Origin: Casuarius casuarius
Taxonomy: Eukaryota; Chordata; Aves; Casuariiformes; Casuariidae
Direction of reading: 5' to 3'
Length of the DNA stretch: 64,000 nt
NCBI GenBank assembly: GCA_003342895.1
Contig: PTFA01000031.1
Span: 3,358,603 to 3,422,602, forward strand
The notes beneath the pieces were generated by a model, which searched no databases, had not been told where the DNA came from, and was given only the letters and a program-made list of their open reading frames with translations. The position numbers were made by a program, and so were the translations under genes. Shown here in pieces: positions 24,000 to 37,444 of this stretch (position 1 is its first letter; each line of letters starts with the position of its first letter).

Positions 24000-26810
24000 A
24001 TTTTCAAGATCAGAACCTAAAAGCAGTGTTCCCAAATTTTCTGAAGTAATTTTAAAAATAAATTGTGTTACAGATGAAGACCAAGTAAATGGCTGACAGT
24101 AAGTCTTTAATGCCATTATCATTAGTAATGCAGTAGAGAGAATGAAAGGCAGAGCACCTCCAAACCAATACTTTCTGAAAAAAAAATCGAAGTATAGTTA
24201 CAGTCATATGGAAACAGAGTAATGTCCATACCAAGAGATCTTATGCTGAAAAGTCTGCACACAGAGATATTCATAACTCTGCAAGGAAACAGGCAAAATA
24301 GGATATTATTGTTCAGAGCTGAAATCTACTCACCTTGTTCTTGCAGTTACAGAGATTCCAGTGTTATTTACAGAGATGTTTTCACTGTGGTAAACGGAGT
24401 CATATTGGTGATGTGTTTTTATGGGTTGTGTGAAATAAAATATAAACAATAGGATAGAATTAAAAAAAATCCCACAAATGTCAAGAGACTGATGCTTTAG
24501 ATGAGGATCAGAGCCTTTGAAAGGGCTTGATAAGTAACAATATATAGACGATCCAGAGTTTACACCCCTATAAACATTCATGTGTTTGTATCGCTATCAG
24601 AGAATACCTTATGTTAACGTTTTTATGCTAGCTGTTTCACAGCCATCAGTTAGATGGCATTCTAGATGACTCTCAGTATGATGCTCCATATATTTGTAGA
24701 TCTGAGTGACTATTTTTGGAGGCAATGGTTTTTAATCAACCATGCTGAATCAACAGAATTAGAGCATTTCTCAGGAATATATCCGTTTTGTCAAAAATGT
24801 AATTAAAATTTTGAAAACACTTAATTTAGAATATAAATTCTAAACCAAAATTTTATTGAAATGAGGAATTTGTAAGGCCTTTGGTAAGACCATGTTTTCT
24901 TATAAAAATGTCCTTTCTCTAAGAGTTTTCATACTTTCATTCTTATTCAGGACTGCTAGCATCTAACCTAATTACATGGATCAAAATTCAGAAATTGTTA
25001 TAAGACAGGGATTCTTAGCTTTAGCAGGATTCTGCATGGTCCATAATACTTGGGGAAGAAAGTGGAAAATGTTTCTAGACTCCAGAGATTTGTTCACCAG
25101 GAGAGACTGTGTTTCACAGAGCAACTCCTCATCTTTGACCTGTTAGTTCAAAGACTCAAAAGAGACCTGCAAAAAAACCTTCACAAAGCAAGCCTAAAAT
25201 CTGCAAATTTTAGCTCAGCTGGAAACTAACACCCAAGAACCCGGATGGGGTAAGGATTTTTTGGAACATGAGAGCTCCCAACCAATATAAACCTGAAACT
25301 TTCTGTCTCTGCTGCAGGCCTGGAGAAGGGTTTGCATCCTCAAAATTTTGTCTGTTTTATTCAAATATATCAATTGATATCATAAAAGATAGCACTTTTC
25401 TGTGGTTACCTAGCATCTTTTTAAATAGTGTAGGACACAATCATAACAGTCAAATGGGATTTTGAATAAAAATTATGTTTTCAGCTCAGTGACAACTTAA
25501 AAATATTCCATCAAACACCATGATCTTAGAATTTTTTTCTTAATCATGTGAAAAGACTTCAGTCAGTAATTTCTTACAACTTTTTCATAAGAAAATGCCA
25601 ATTCATCAAAAGCTCTGTTTTCTGATAAAAAGTAATTTTCACCATATTAGCCATTTTACTCCAAAAACTAAATCTGAATGTCCTGCTCTGGTATTTTTTG
25701 AGAGGAAAATATCCCATTTTTCTTTTTTTTAATCATTTTGAAATTTAGGCTTCTGTGTAATAAAATATTTTTTAATAAAAACATCAGATCAAAAAAAGCT
25801 TTGATTGTGCCAAGGTGAAGTTTATAAGTACTCAAGTAAGATTGTTTTTAAATATTGATAATTAAAACTCCCAAGTATTATTGCTGGTTTTGAGAGCTGT
25901 CTTCCTCCAACCTGCATGTGAATGTGGCAACATGTTTCTAAATACTACCAAAAGAAAAAAATCCTGTGCTTCCACATCCACTTGAAAAGAGCTGTTAAAG
26001 GATTTTTTCTTCCAGAAAGACAATCAGCAGTCACTTAATAGGCAAGGAAGGCCAATTTTATTATCCACATAAGTAAGTCTTGGCATAGTAGAACTTTTGG
26101 TAAGAAATCAGCATTCCTTGCTTTCTACAGTCTTCCCTTGAACTACATGGATTTATATCATATACTAAATAGCTGAGAAGCATTGCACTGACTGTGCAAC
26201 CATACTTGTTAACACCAGCTAAGGACAATCTTGAAGTGGAATATTGGGAATAAGGGGGAAATAAGAAACTCCATGATGCAGTTAGGATCTTAAATAAGCT
26301 AAATGAACCTTTGGTGAGGGCTATTTCTCCCAGCTGATTAAATAAGGAAACTATTCTGAACTTGAGATCTTGAGTCAGTGGTGTAAAGCTATGTGGTATA
26401 TATCCTTCACACTCATATTTTCCTATTGGTTTTAGATTTTACCTGCTATCTGAAAGTACAGGAATGTCACAATTTCTCCATGGACAGCTTTTATTAATCA
26501 TTAGTCAAATCCCTCTCAAACATTCTAGGAGAGAAATTTAAGCTTTAGCTGAATGATGACTGTGGAGGTAGGCAATCAGACTAATTGACTTATCTTCTGA
26601 GAATCAAATTTTGCTATTCAAAATCTAATGCTGCTACAAATGGACTACTTAGATTGGCAAAAGAATGAACAAGTTCAGAAAACATACTCTGATTACAAGA
26701 GGTCACTAACACGAATGTAATCAACTCAGGCAATCAACACTGTAGGCAAGTAATTCCACCAGTACGTATATATAAATGAGTTCCCTAAGTTTGTAGGTCT
26801 TATATATAGG
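24000..26810. other. AT-rich non-coding stretch
   Basis: I see nothing beyond short chance ORFs. The 25.0-25.3 kb part is slightly less AT-rich, but I cannot assign it to an element. Confidence 0.55.
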
Positions 26811-26815
26811 GTGGG

Positions 26816-27441
26816 ACGCTCTTCTGGAAAATAGCGACTCTGAGAAAGATTTGAGACTCACAATATATGAATAGCTGAATATAGCCCTTAGCACAACAGT
26901 ATTATGGAAAGCACTAGTCTGCTCCCTTGTTTGCTATATATATCCAATTCATATAGAATTTGGAAGTTTATGTTACTCTTATATTTGATATCGAGGATCA
27001 AAAGACTAAAAACATGATTTACCATGAGCGTCTGCAGGAGTAAATAAGTTTAGCTTAACAGGAAAGGTTAAAGGTGACCTGGTCACAAGCTATTAGTTTC
27101 TTTCTTGGAATAGGAATGTGGTAGCATTTGAGCCTGGCAGAGAAACATTGTGATGAGATCCAAGGGCTGGAAGGGATGCTAGACAAATCCAAATTGGAAT
27201 CAAGGTGCATCTGTTTTTTTTGGAGAGGGTATCTAATGAGTGAAACAATTGGCTAACATTTTTTATGGGTTCCCCATTCCCAGACAGATCAGACTTTTCT
27301 TTTTCCTTAAAGATGTATTCTAGTTGAACATGAACCGATGCAAGGATATTTTATGGTCCGTACTGTAAAAGGGGTCAGTCTGCCTGACTACAGGTCCTTT
27401 CTAGATTTAAAATCCTTTCTAGATTTAAAATCTATGAATCT
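26816..27441 (+). mobile_element. Degenerate ancient CR1 LINE 3' part, plus strand
   Basis: The segment follows the 3' end of an old sauropsid CR1. Landmarks in order are a GACTCTGAGAAAGATTTG block (26836), AAAACATGATTTACC (27009), TTTAGCTTAACAGGAAAGG (27049), GGTGACCTGGTCAC (27073), CTGGCAGAGAAA (27134), GGGCTGGAAGGGATGCTAGAC (split over 27164-27184), AAATTGGAATCAAGG, and the terminal AAAATCTATGAATCTTT. These encode the C-terminal reverse-transcriptase region and the short 3' UTR. The reading frame is destroyed by stops and indels and there are internal deletions, so it is a dead 5'-truncated copy. Landmarks were recognised from memory, and the left boundary is uncertain by about 100 bases. 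Confidence 0.7.
27395..27430. repeat. Exact 18-bp tandem duplication inside the old CR1
   Basis: TCCTTTCTAGATTTAAAA occurs twice in direct succession just before the CR1 terminus. The copies are identical although the element is highly diverged, so the duplication is much younger than the insertion. Confidence 0.9.
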
Positions 27442-28152
27442 TTTATTTTCACAAATGTCTGTGGAATGTTTGTTCTGTATATAAATAATCATTCATGGGC
27501 AAATTATGACGCTTGTGAGCCAACAGAGTTTTCACCATTCACCATCTGTCATTTGCCATTTTACAGTCACCAGCCCAATTTTTAAGCGTATTTCATCTAG
27601 TCAAGGAGCAGAAATAGCACAAAATGACCCTAATTATTATCTAAGTGAAAAGTAAACATGAAGAATGAAATACACATTTTCAGAAAGGAGGATTTAGTAA
27701 TATTCAAGCAGCTGTAAATTAATTGCCTGCTCAATTTGTAATGAATAATTTCACATTCTGGAATGTAAAATGTTCATTATTCACTCATCTGAAAACTTGA
27801 TTTAGACCCTGAACTTAATAATCAGAAAAGGAAAAAACAGGATCTGTAACTGAGCTCAAGTTTAAATTTTTCCAGGTTAAAAAATTAAGAATTGCTTTGT
27901 ACTTACAAATCTCCTCATTTAGCCATTAACTCCACAGTCTCTGCAATTACTAATTCATTTTCATAGTTGTTTCTTATGTCAAAAAAGCACAATATCATTA
28001 GATGGAGAATAAAATTTCCCAAAGGTTACACATACATCTTCAATTAATACTCCAGTTATACTTCATTTTGGTGGCTCGTGGCAAACACCTGATGAATCTA
28101 ATAGGTACCAGTTTTATTCTTAATAATTAAAAAGCTTGTTTCAAGTTATAGT

Positions 28153-28201
28153 ACTACTATATTTAGTAGTTTTTACTATTTTACTAGTAGTAAAATAGTA
28201 A
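28153..28201. repeat. Cluster of AT-rich perfect palindromes
   Basis: ACTACTA (28153-28159) pairs with TAGTAGT (28164-28170). Directly after it, 28173-28201 is a 29-base palindrome with 14-bp perfect arms around one central base. TTACTATT also recurs just downstream. Such DNA can extrude cruciforms and is prone to rearrangement. Confidence 0.9.
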
Positions 28202-29549
28202 TTTACTATTTTTAACTGTCTCAGACCATCTAGCAACTAACTGATAAATATTTTGTTAGAACCGTGGCTGTTACCATAAGAATTGTCAGGAGAACTAAGG
28301 TGTTTTTCAATGAGAAAAAGTCTCTGTTGCTTGCTATCTTGTCAAACACTACCTAAAACAATAAACAATTTGTATCTGCAGAATTACTGATATGTTGTAT
28401 CTTTACTTGCATAGAGCAAAAGACATATGTTACATTCCTATCCCCTAAAAAAAGAAATCAAAATATTTAGAAGCTTAATTCTGCCACTAGTTTTTTGCTA
28501 GGAGGTGGGTAAAAGCTTGAGTTTATGCATCACAGAAGAAATCAGGACCAGTCATATACTGGGTCTAGATAAGGACTTACCTGAAACAGGGAAGGTAGAC
28601 AGTGAATAGATCTCCTGAGTACAAAATTAGTATTTATCAAACAAATCTGTTGGCAGTACTCTTTTATGGTATAACTAAGAAGAAAATGAATGTTTATACT
28701 GTCTCTTGAGGAAAATGCATAAAGAGAAAAACTTTTGATTTTAAAGAAGTGCCTAAAAAGAAAACACCATTATTCACAGAATCACACTATACTAGAGAAA
28801 GGTGCCAGATTGCCTATTAGACTTCAGAACGTAACAGGCTCAGGAAGAAATGAATCATTATGGTTTTAGTATGACATGAGTATCTGGTCTTAGGTTGTGT
28901 ATTTCAAATTAAGTGGTATAGATTTCTTCCCTTTAAAACGCGCTTGTATGAAAACAAAGAGACTTTTATATAAATCTGTGAAATAAATTTTTAAATGATG
29001 GTTAGCTTTCTGTATGAATGCAAATGAGGTATTTTATGTTATGACTGGTTTGTCACACCGATTATTTTTTATATTGTTTTTAAATAGGTCAAACATTCTA
29101 ATAGGTGGGAAGGGGAATGTAATACTAGATAGTACCTGTTGAGGTATCCTCCAGAAGTAACTTTCCTCATACCACTGTATGATACTTGAAGAGAATTTGG
29201 CCCCGAATGCTATAATTGTGCTCCTGTAGATAGTGATGGTCAGTCTGTGGACAAATGCACTGCCATTATTACACAGGGGAGCATACTGCTGTATTTTCTA
29301 TCTCCATGTATACTTTGATTTAAATAAAAAACGTTTACAGCAATATCCATTATTACTTCCTCTGTAGTTCATATAAACAGAAACTGTGAATCAGTTATTT
29401 ACCACCACAAATAGTGTGCTGTCAGTTTCCCACTCAGAAGTATTATCATTTTAACTGGAATTTTAGGCATGTTAAAACAAACTCATTCTATTTTTTTATT
29501 TATTATTCCTATTTTTCAAAACTGTTCTCTTTCAGGAGATATATATGAG

Positions 29550-29571
29550 TATACATACTACAGTATGTATA
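29550..29571. repeat. Perfect 10-bp inverted repeat
   Basis: TATACATACT and AGTATGTATA face each other across two bases. This is a simple AT-rich palindrome without further extension. Confidence 0.9.
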
Positions 29572-31621
29572 GATGAAAGTATATAGTTGCTTTCAGAATA
29601 GAATGAACACTGAAGGCACATCAGAAGATAGTATCCGCTCTCTGTTATTCATAGGAAAATGTCTGGCATTGTTTGCCCGGTATAACCTTTCCCTCTGTAG
29701 ACTATCAAAAATAATTCTTTATTTTCTATTTCCCTACATAGACTATTATATAACAACCAAATAAGCTGATATACAGTGGAGAGAGTGTAAACAGTAAAAA
29801 GCACATGAGTGAGAGAGAGATTTTATACAAGTAATGATGAGGAAATTATCATCGTGACAACTAAACTGCTGGCCTCTGTGCCTTTAAGAATTTAAAGACT
29901 TCTTAGCGTGCTTATTTTCATCCTTGGTCAAAGTGAAGGTTGAACAGTTAGACAAGCATTTATGTAGCATATGTCCCTCCAGATGGGCAGAAGTTTTAAC
30001 AAAAGAGAATGAAACTAAGTTTAGCCATTTTCTAATCAGGCTCAAGCCATATTCTGATCAGATCCAGCTGTTTAACAAGTGATACACATACACAAGAGAC
30101 CTTTCCTTTTGCTCATGCTTTTAGTTACCATCTTGTAAGTAAAAAGGTAAGGTGCAATAACTGGAAATCTTCCATTTTTAGTATTATTTTAATGTTAGTC
30201 TGGTTTTAATGACTTCACCAGCCTTGAGAGATTTCCCACACCTCACCTGGTCATATTCTGAAAAAGGAATGAATTGGCATTTACCTTAGCCAGTGCTACA
30301 GTGAGTTTGGAGAATCAGGAAAGTGGTGTAAGAATAGAAAGCACAAGAGTGGCCTCATTTATTAGACAGATTTTAATTATTGAAAGTTTGATATTAAGCC
30401 AGTTTTTTTACAGTTAATTCAAAGAAGCTGAATAGAGAGACATTTCTCATTTCATCAGTAGTCATTTGTATTTTGTCTTCATAAAATTTGTGACAGGCAC
30501 TACAGTTCAGGGAAAACAGTGGCATTTAATCATGGTGGACAAAAGCAAAATAATCTGTTAGAACAGAAAATGACAAATTATAATTTAAATACCAGCATTA
30601 GTGTTATGTGTAAAGTATGACTAGTTAGCATTAGTAAATACACATTTTTTTTCCATTTGTGATATCATTTGTATTTTTCAAGAAATATTTGTAAAATAAG
30701 TATCTTCTGAATACCACAAATATAGTGGGCATAGGAATTGCCTGCAGAAATATTCTATTATAAATTAAAATGGTTCTAATTTCAAATATTTGTACTAAAA
30801 TTTGGATTATCCCCAAAATAATATGCCATACTAATTTCTCATAACCTTTAGTGACAGATAATTGGATTATACAAAAACAAAGGTTGACCCAGAGTTTATA
30901 AAGTGAGACCTTTATCAACATTCATTTTTCATTTAAAATGGTAAATAATCTTTCAAAGACAGTTAAGCCTTGTCTTAAGTGCTTTGTTGCATGAAGGCCA
31001 AAACAAGCAAACTTAACAGGTACAGTTTTCTTTGTGTCCTGAGCATAATGCAGAACTAAAATAAAGGATTTTTAGTGTAAAAATTGTCAGGTTTATGCAT
31101 ATTTATGTGAGTAAGATCGGTTTTTTTACTGTTTTCTTTTAATGTAGATACAATAAAAAATGAGAGTCGCATAGCACTAGATTTCATTAAAGGGTGCAAA
31201 ATTAAGATCATCCTTTCAATAAGGAACAATAGCACTTAAAGGCATTGGTATTCTCCCTAAGCTAGACACAGGTTAAGACTTACTGGAGCTAACACATTGA
31301 TTTCCTACTCCTCCAGAATTTTCAGGGATTGTCAGGAAGGCAACACTCACAGAAAGTAAGAGCAAAGCTTAGTTTAGAGATAAGGAAATTACTCCTCATG
31401 AAAGTATAGATGGTGGTTGCCATCAAATGCTCAATACAGTACCTCAGACAATGTTATTTCAGTATGTACCATGTAAAGAAGTCAACAGAACAAGCTGTCG
31501 TTTAAAGTAACATTATCTAAAGCAAAAGCAATAAGCTCTACCTTACAAGTGGCCTCTTGAGACAAGGCTTTACAAGTTTTCTAAAGAATAGTGAATTATG
31601 AGTAAGCAAACTTGGGTCTAT

Positions 31622-31641
31622 TCTGTAAGACTCTGTAAGAC
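31622..31641. repeat. Exact 10-bp tandem duplication
   Basis: TCTGTAAGAC occurs twice head to tail. Confidence 0.9.
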
Positions 31642-34376
31642 CAAACCTATCACCTGTTTAACTTGAAACAGCCTGTTACCTAAAATGCTAAATGAACATG
31701 CTCCATCTGTCAGCAAAGACAGTGTCAATAAGAAGGCTTTAGCAAGTGTGTGCTTTCAGTAAGTGAGTATTACAGTGCAGTGAAGGTACAGAAGTAGACA
31801 GCATATATCAGGAAAATATGCTGAGAAAAATAAAGCTATCGTTGTCTGCTGCTTGAGGGAAAGGGGAAAAATTTGCTAACAAAAATGGTGAGTGGGGGAG
31901 GAAACAGGAGGTAAAACAATGAGTGCCTTGTTAGTATTACCCTACTTGCAGAGAAAGTACTGCTTTTAATGAGCAATCAGAGTGTTCATTTAGTCTAGTG
32001 CCAGATCTTGTTCTCAAGGAGACATTTGTGCGCTTAGATTGTTAATTAGCCACAGCATCCATAACCATCCCCTGCATGTAGGAGAAGAGGAGCAGCATTA
32101 TTGAAGCACATCTAGAGTTGTAAAATCCAAAATGAGATTGAGGAGGAGGGAAAGAACCTATAAAATAAAGCATTTCTGTCATTCTTTAGATCTGTGTGAA
32201 CAGAACCTTTGATAGAAGTGAGACAAAGTGTCAAAACAGATACCAGTCTTTACCAAAACATAGTGAAAATGAAATCATATTCTGTTTCTATTGTTTCTTT
32301 GAGTCAGACAATGGGACTAACTCCCATCGATAAATTAATTCTTTAAAGAGATGTTAAATCACAAAGTTACTGTAGCAAGAAAGGAAGGAAAGGCCAGCCA
32401 ATCAGAAATGCATTTACTGTGGAGCTGAATATATATTACTTGTGAGTGTACAGTTGAATTGTAACTCATACAGGGGACAAAACATTAAGGTTTAAACTGC
32501 AGGGTTTTGATTTGAAGGCAAGACATGCACACACCAATGAAAAAGTGCATAGGTACAGTGGTAGGGTTCCATTTCTTTATAAGCAAGTCTTTACATAATT
32601 TTAAAGGAATCAACTAAAGTGCCCATGCTTGGAGTTACACTCAGAGTATTCAGTTCCAGCTGACTGATCAAATTGCAGCATCTTATAGAGCTAGCTGACC
32701 TTTAATAGAGGAAGTGAATGGTAAGTCTTGTCAGTTTTTCTCTCAAAAACATGCTTTGTACATTGAATACATAATTCTTTATAACAAGAAAATACAAAAG
32801 ATTTTGTAGAATGAATTGTTACAGCTCATGTGGCAAGTCAATACAGAGGCATAATCAAGAAGCAAAGCATCCTTGTGTCTGGTCCAAACAACGTATGTAA
32901 AATTGTATGTCCTGTCTTTCTCAGCTTCCTGTCTGTAAGGGTATTCCTCTCGTATTCATACTTAAGGATTTTGCGTGCGAGTCTGCAGGAACTAGCAATG
33001 CACTTCTATATCATTTTTCAGTAGCTGCTCTGGTAGTGGTGAGTTCTCTTAGGTTACTCCAAAGGGCCACCTGTAGCGTCAAGGTCAAAGAAGTAAACAA
33101 CTCCAGTGCCCTATATCTGAAGAAGATGAAGCATTAAGACATGCTCTAACATCCCAGGCTTTTACATGGCTGGGGTTTTTGGCAGGATCCAAAGGAAGAT
33201 GCCTTCTGTGCAAGTGAAGAAGCTGAGGACAGGGAGGGTTCTAAATGCTGCAGCTGTTCTAATCCACATATGGGCCTCTCTGCTAGTCACTGAGGGGATG
33301 AGATGGACTCAGGCTTTCATTATTGCTTTCTGCATTTTCCTTTCATGTGTAACTCTGGTCTGCAGGGTGTGAGGAGGCTCTTCAAGGCATACACCTTGTT
33401 ACTGATGTGAAACTGTAGTTGGACCAATAAATAAGAAGATTGGGCACTCTGTACCACACAAAATGGTGTGGAAGGGTCAGATCGTAGTAGGTGGACCTGG
33501 CTTTTGTAATTCTTCAAGCCATTCTCCAAGTTTCACCCTAGCTTTTTACCTAGGCTTGGTTCTTAAGGCACTCCTGTGTGCNTCCCACTGTAAAGATAGA
33601 CTGGTCAAGAAATATGGCCTCAAAGGGTTGGACTGGGCACTGTAGGAATTGGGGAGGCACTGTAACAGCACAATGTAGTTACAGACTAGAGAAGTTGTCC
33701 TATTTAGTGTTAGGCAACAGATACTTGCCAGTGTAAACAAGTTTGGTTGGGTTTACATGGCTGTTTTCAGAGCCCAAAAATTAAACTTCCAGGCAGAGTT
33801 GTAACCTACTAAGCAGCAACATTAACTTCTCTTTCCAGAAGAAGACATTTAAAAGCATGTAAGACCAAATTAAATTTAAAAGACATGTGGTCGCAGTAGA
33901 GCGAAGAAGAGTTCTGACTGGAAGATATGAAGGATGGCAAGAATACAAGGAATCTGTGTCACAGAAATAGCTGTCCTACTGTGGTTACCTTTAGTTAATG
34001 AATTTCTTTTTGTTGCCAGCACTTTACTGTGCATATGTGGGCTCAGTTCATCTGTCTCATAATTTTGGAGCCTTGTCTGAAGCCACTGCAATCTTGCATT
34101 ACCCATTTAGAACAGAACTGATGGTGTTTCCCTTTCCAATGTAATGCTTCAGATATGGCATCATCATGTGGAAGCAACATCCCAGCCTAACAGTGTTTTC
34201 CATTTTATTATGCTGGAACCAATGCCGTACACCTTTATTCTAGATGAGATCTAACAAAAACCAGTAGGTTAAAAATGGCAAAAGAAATGAAAAGACAGTG
34301 AAAACCTTTAAGCTGGGTTAGTACTGTGTAGAACTGTGGAACTATTATCCTCTGACTCATTTCCCTAATCATTGAA

Positions 34377-34389
34377 GGGGGCGGGGGGG
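34377..34389. repeat. G-rich run (G5-C-G7)
   Basis: A G-rich run interrupted by one C lies in AT-rich surroundings. Similar but shorter runs occur at 8425-8433 (G9) and near 54773-54787. Confidence 0.85.
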
Positions 34390-36966
34390 AAGAAAATGAC
34401 AAATGGATGATTGACTATTCTAACAGAATTTTCAGTTTGCCCTAGTGGGATGGCCAGTTTCGGCGAAGGCTTTCAGATCTGGTCAGAGAGCAAAAATAAA
34501 GACTTCTTGTAAAGGAAGAAAAATTATGAAAAAATGCTTGCTGTTTTGGTTGAATGCACAATTTAGTCTTCATCAGGGAAGTCATCCTAGAAAAGTGTAA
34601 ATACCCCCTCACAAATAAATAAACAAATCCAACAAATAGGTCATAATATTTTCTCCTTTTCTGGGAATAATGTTAATTACACCTGCCACAGTTCTTAATT
34701 TGCCTGTAGAAAGATTAAAATTTAATTCTCTAGTACATTCTTAAGTGCCAATGGGCACTAATGTAGAAAATAATTTGAGGTTAAAGAAATTGAATGAAGT
34801 AATGATTTTATTATGGTATTTTTTATGAGGAAGGGGAAACAATAGAATGAGTCACTCACCTTTTGTATTTCTATTATATGACACTTTAAGACATTTTAAG
34901 TTAAAATTCAGTGGACCATGGGTGAGGAAGGGCCAACAGAGCCACTGCTTATCCTTTTCCTTAGGGCAATAATGCATCTAGGAAACTGCACCTAACATTA
35001 AGAGTCAAAGGGCCTTACTGGTCACTCTCTAGTCTCTGGTAGCCAGGCAGGAGTGTCTAGATAAAAGCTGAAGAAAGAGCAAGTGAGAGAAACAGAAGAG
35101 AAACGGACCGCTGTCTTCCCTTGGGACTACCTTTGTAGTTATTAGAACTCTGTACAGTTCCACAGAGAGCAGAGAATAAAAAAAAGAAGGGAAGAAGGAA
35201 AGACCAAAACTTCAGATCTAAATACTATTTTCAAGCTGTATAAAAAAAGCTAGAACTCCAAATTCTAATCCTCCTGGAAATGGCTGCCTACGCTCAATGA
35301 ATTCAAGTTGAAAGGCATTTGTCATGGTCATTTAATGCAAAATTATGCCTCATAAAAAGCATGAATAAAATAATGTAAAAGTTTCAAAATTCCTTAAATT
35401 CTGTTTTCAGAAGGCTGCACCCTATAATTCAGCTTGGCACAGAGAGTCAACCCAATTATTATGTCCATGCAGTAATGTACTTTACAGAGTAGCCAGCTTA
35501 GGTCTGAAAGCAATATAGCAATTAGTGATGTACCACACTGAGGTAATGTATCCTGACTTGGACTAAAGCTTATTACCACCACATAGGCACATTGGTGATA
35601 AGGCTATGATTCTTTGCCCTTAATTAGGTTTGGCCAGCAGCATCCTCCACACCTTCTATCACAGCATAGTGTAGGTATGCTTTTGGCCCTTAGGGCCCTA
35701 AAGCTCACTGAAAGTTAACTTATGTTCCTAAGTCTGTCTGGTGCCCTGTCCATTTCACAAACCTTCAAAAAGAACTAGGTTTTGATTCAGAGTGAATAGT
35801 TTCCAGCACTGCATTGTTTTATGTCGTTCTCTGGGATTATAACAACTGCAGATTAATTTAACTGGAGGATGCTATTTACAAAACAGAAAATAAAGAGAAA
35901 ATAAAAAGAAAAAGATATGGATAGAATTACCAGAATAGCAGAGAAACAAAAAGTGAAGTTTGTAATTATTATATACCTTGCAGGCTTTTTGCTAACAAGT
36001 CACAGTATGCCAGTGAACTTTGTAAGACATAACTGTCCACAGGTGGGACATAACATTAGTGCCACCTTGACTTTCATTTTGGGCATCATGATATAACTTC
36101 ATTGGCAGGAGTAATTGACAGGCAAATTAGGTGGGGTATATTGCTTATGAACCCTTCAGAAAGTGTGTGCGTCATCTTGGGCCTCAGAAAACCATAGTGT
36201 TCATGAGTAGACAGTTTTTTCCCCACTTTCAGGTTCTGAGTGAACTTGTTCAGAACAGAGAGACCTCTAAAAGGAAAGCAACTATACCGTAACCACAGCA
36301 ATGAAGAATTATAAAATTATAAAGACACTCCAAAACACAAAATGGTTTGTGGCTTTGAAAGTGAACCCTTTCTAAAATATCTTATTTGTTGAAAGACCTT
36401 ACACATTTAAAGACAAGTCCTCAAGATGTTTATGTTTTGGGATTGTATTCATCAGGTATGTCACAATGAGAGATAGTACAGAGTAGAATGTGAGTGATTT
36501 CCGGAAAAAAAGAAACAGTGAAAATGCAGTGAACAAGTGTTTTCTCACTGTGTCTTAACTCAGAAGAATATAATCATGATGGTTTTTCAAATATTTGAAC
36601 AGCTCCAGTTAGTAAGTGCTAGAAAAATCTCACTTTCCCTCTTGCTTGCCATACATTTCTTGAGCTAGGGAGCTCCAGCAAGTCTGCTATTGCAGAGGAC
36701 CTGGTCACATAGTGTATTTGTGCAGCAGAAGCTTTGAAAAGGAAATAATTCATATCAATATTTTAACATGTTTAATTTGTTCTGAACTGATTTCAACTGT
36801 ATTTTGTGAACCACAGCAGCCTTGTGATATTGTAATTCATTCCACTTTATTTAACCAGAGACAGTGCATACCTGTTCAAGGAAGTCCTCTGAATTTCTGG
36901 CATCATGTTCAGTTATAAACACAAACAAAAGGCATTCTAGAATCTGCTGTACTTTAATTTAGTTAT

Positions 36967-37443
36967 GTGCTGAAATATGTGGTGACCCAGAAGCCACATG
37001 TATCTTTTAATCATGTGAAATGCAAAGGGCACTGCAGATGGCTAATACTTTGTCAAAAGAAATATTTTAAAACTTCAGGTCCTGGTGGCACAGATTTTTT
37101 TTCCTTTCTGTCATATGGTACAGGAGAATATCGACAATACAAAATTGCTCCTAAACTTAAAGTACCATCTAAAGCCTACACTGGAGTCTGCAGTATGAGA
37201 AAATTAATTCCATTTCTCTGTAAAAAATGTGACATTGCTGCATGGATTCAAAATATTGTAGAGCCTTTTGCAATATCACTGTCACAAACTATTGTGCCAA
37301 ATTCCCTCACAGCTACACCCATAACACCAAATTGTTTTCAGAGGAACTGCCCATGTGGAAATGAGAAAGTAATTTGGCTTAGTGTGTTGGCTCTAGCTAA
37401 AGAATACAGCAAAGGGCTCTTTTCCTTTTCCTTTTCCTTTTGA
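36967..37443 (+). other. 158-codon open frame, probably not a gene
   Basis: This is the longest uninterrupted ATG-started frame in the window that does not cross the gap. The translation has a CKKC and a CPCG cysteine pair and ends in FSFSFSF, encoded by a CTTTTC microsatellite. No domain, signal peptide or membrane segment stands out and I recognise no family. For AT-rich DNA of this length a frame this long is somewhat unusual but not improbable. There is no promoter or splice support. I list it because it is the best single-exon candidate; I think chance is the likelier explanation. Confidence 0.12.
37419..37441. repeat. CTTTTC hexanucleotide microsatellite
   Basis: About four units of CTTTTC/TTTTCC lie at the end of the 158-codon frame. 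Confidence 0.9.
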
Positions 37444-37444
37444 A

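Larger units (their letters stand above)
27442..36960. other. Long AT-rich non-coding stretch
   Basis: I see no supported gene over 9.5 kb. It holds the palindromes near 28.2 and 29.55 kb, a 10-bp tandem duplication at 31622-31641, a G-rich run at 34377-34389 and one ambiguous base at about 33582. ORFs near 33.2 kb (68 codons) sit before an acceptor-like CTGGTCTGCAG at about 33365, without other support. Confidence 0.55.

Noticed and set aside
28766..28790. Possible CR1 terminus (TTCACAGAATCACAC)
   Set aside because: Only the octamer-like part matches. The adjacent sequence does not follow the CR1 3' UTR. The same applies to TTTCACAGAATCAC near 1982.
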